A DNA stretch of 22,295 nucleotides from an uncultured Erysipelotrichales bacterium (lineage in GTDB: Bacteria; Bacillota_I; Bacilli_A; Erysipelotrichales; Coprobacillaceae). The stretch lies in NCBI GenBank assembly GCA_910579135.1, contig CAJTTM010000038.1:1-22295 (forward strand), read 5' to 3'. The first letter of the stretch is position 1. Each line of letters opens with the position of its first letter. The notes under the pieces were generated by a model that was not told the origin of the DNA, did not search any database, and was given only the letters and a program-made list of their open reading frames with translations. Of this stretch, positions 22,249 to 22,295 are shown piece after piece. Position numbers and translations under genes: made by a program.

Positions 22249-22295
22249 TTGACAAATTAAATGAAAATATCAAATTCAAGTAAAAAGGATTGATG
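22249..22295 (+). promoter_or_regulatory. Start region of the next gene (cut by the window edge)
   Basis: TTGACA (22249-22254) is a perfect -35 box. No convincing -10 follows; CAAATT at 16-base spacing is the best. AAGGA (22285-22289) then precedes TTG (22290) and ATG (22293), either of which could open the next gene. No CIRCE inverted repeat is visible in this stretch, so if the next gene is hrcA its operator is not here. Confidence 0.35.

Noticed and set aside
22242..22295. CIRCE operator for an hrcA operon
   Set aside because: hemW often precedes hrcA, but no TTAGCACTC/GAGTGCTAA inverted repeat is present in the visible bases.
1..22295. tRNA, rRNA or CRISPR array
   Set aside because: No cloverleaf-like segments with GTTCRANNC arms, no rRNA signature and no regularly spaced short repeats were seen on either strand.

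Overview
The window is AT-rich Firmicutes chromosome using the standard code (TGA ends trmD, trmFO and several other genes; Trp is TGG). Gene content and order suggest Erysipelotrichales, near gut Coprobacillus-like bacteria. That taxonomic call is an inference from gene order and style, not from a search.

Region 1 (1-2745) is accessory. It has a hairpin at the window edge, a possible decayed gene tail, a strong terminator, a 51-aa ribbon-helix-helix regulator on the minus strand, and three plus-strand lipoprotein genes read away from it. The block is bracketed by two perfect 41-bp direct repeats (184-224 and 2648-2688). Joining the outer flanks of the repeats restores a clean stem-loop followed by the rpsP promoter. 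The block therefore looks like a small inserted unit without its own recombinase, sitting just upstream of rpsP.

Region 2 (2746-12404) follows the Bacillus ribosome-biogenesis order: rpsP-khpA-rimM-trmD, then rplS with its leader, lepB-rbgA-rnhB, dprA, topA, trmFO-xerC. These genes make or mature the 30S and 50S subunits and tRNA, process exported proteins, remove ribonucleotides and primers, handle incoming DNA, relax supercoils and resolve chromosome dimers. hslVU-codY, which follows xerC in Bacillus, is absent.

Region 3 (12405-14810) is the classic rplU-prp-rpmA-obgE cluster with an L21 leader. Prp is the protease that trims the L27 extension encoded next door.

Region 4 (14811-22295) holds ruvA-ruvB (Holliday junction migration), comEA-comEC (DNA uptake), holA (clamp loader delta), a single-chain iron-sulfur L-serine dehydratase and hemW (heme chaperone). 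The last bases lead into another gene beyond the edge.

Transcription signals are very compact. Several intrinsic terminators overlap stop codons or the next promoter. Apart from region 1, the window is ordinary conserved housekeeping sequence.
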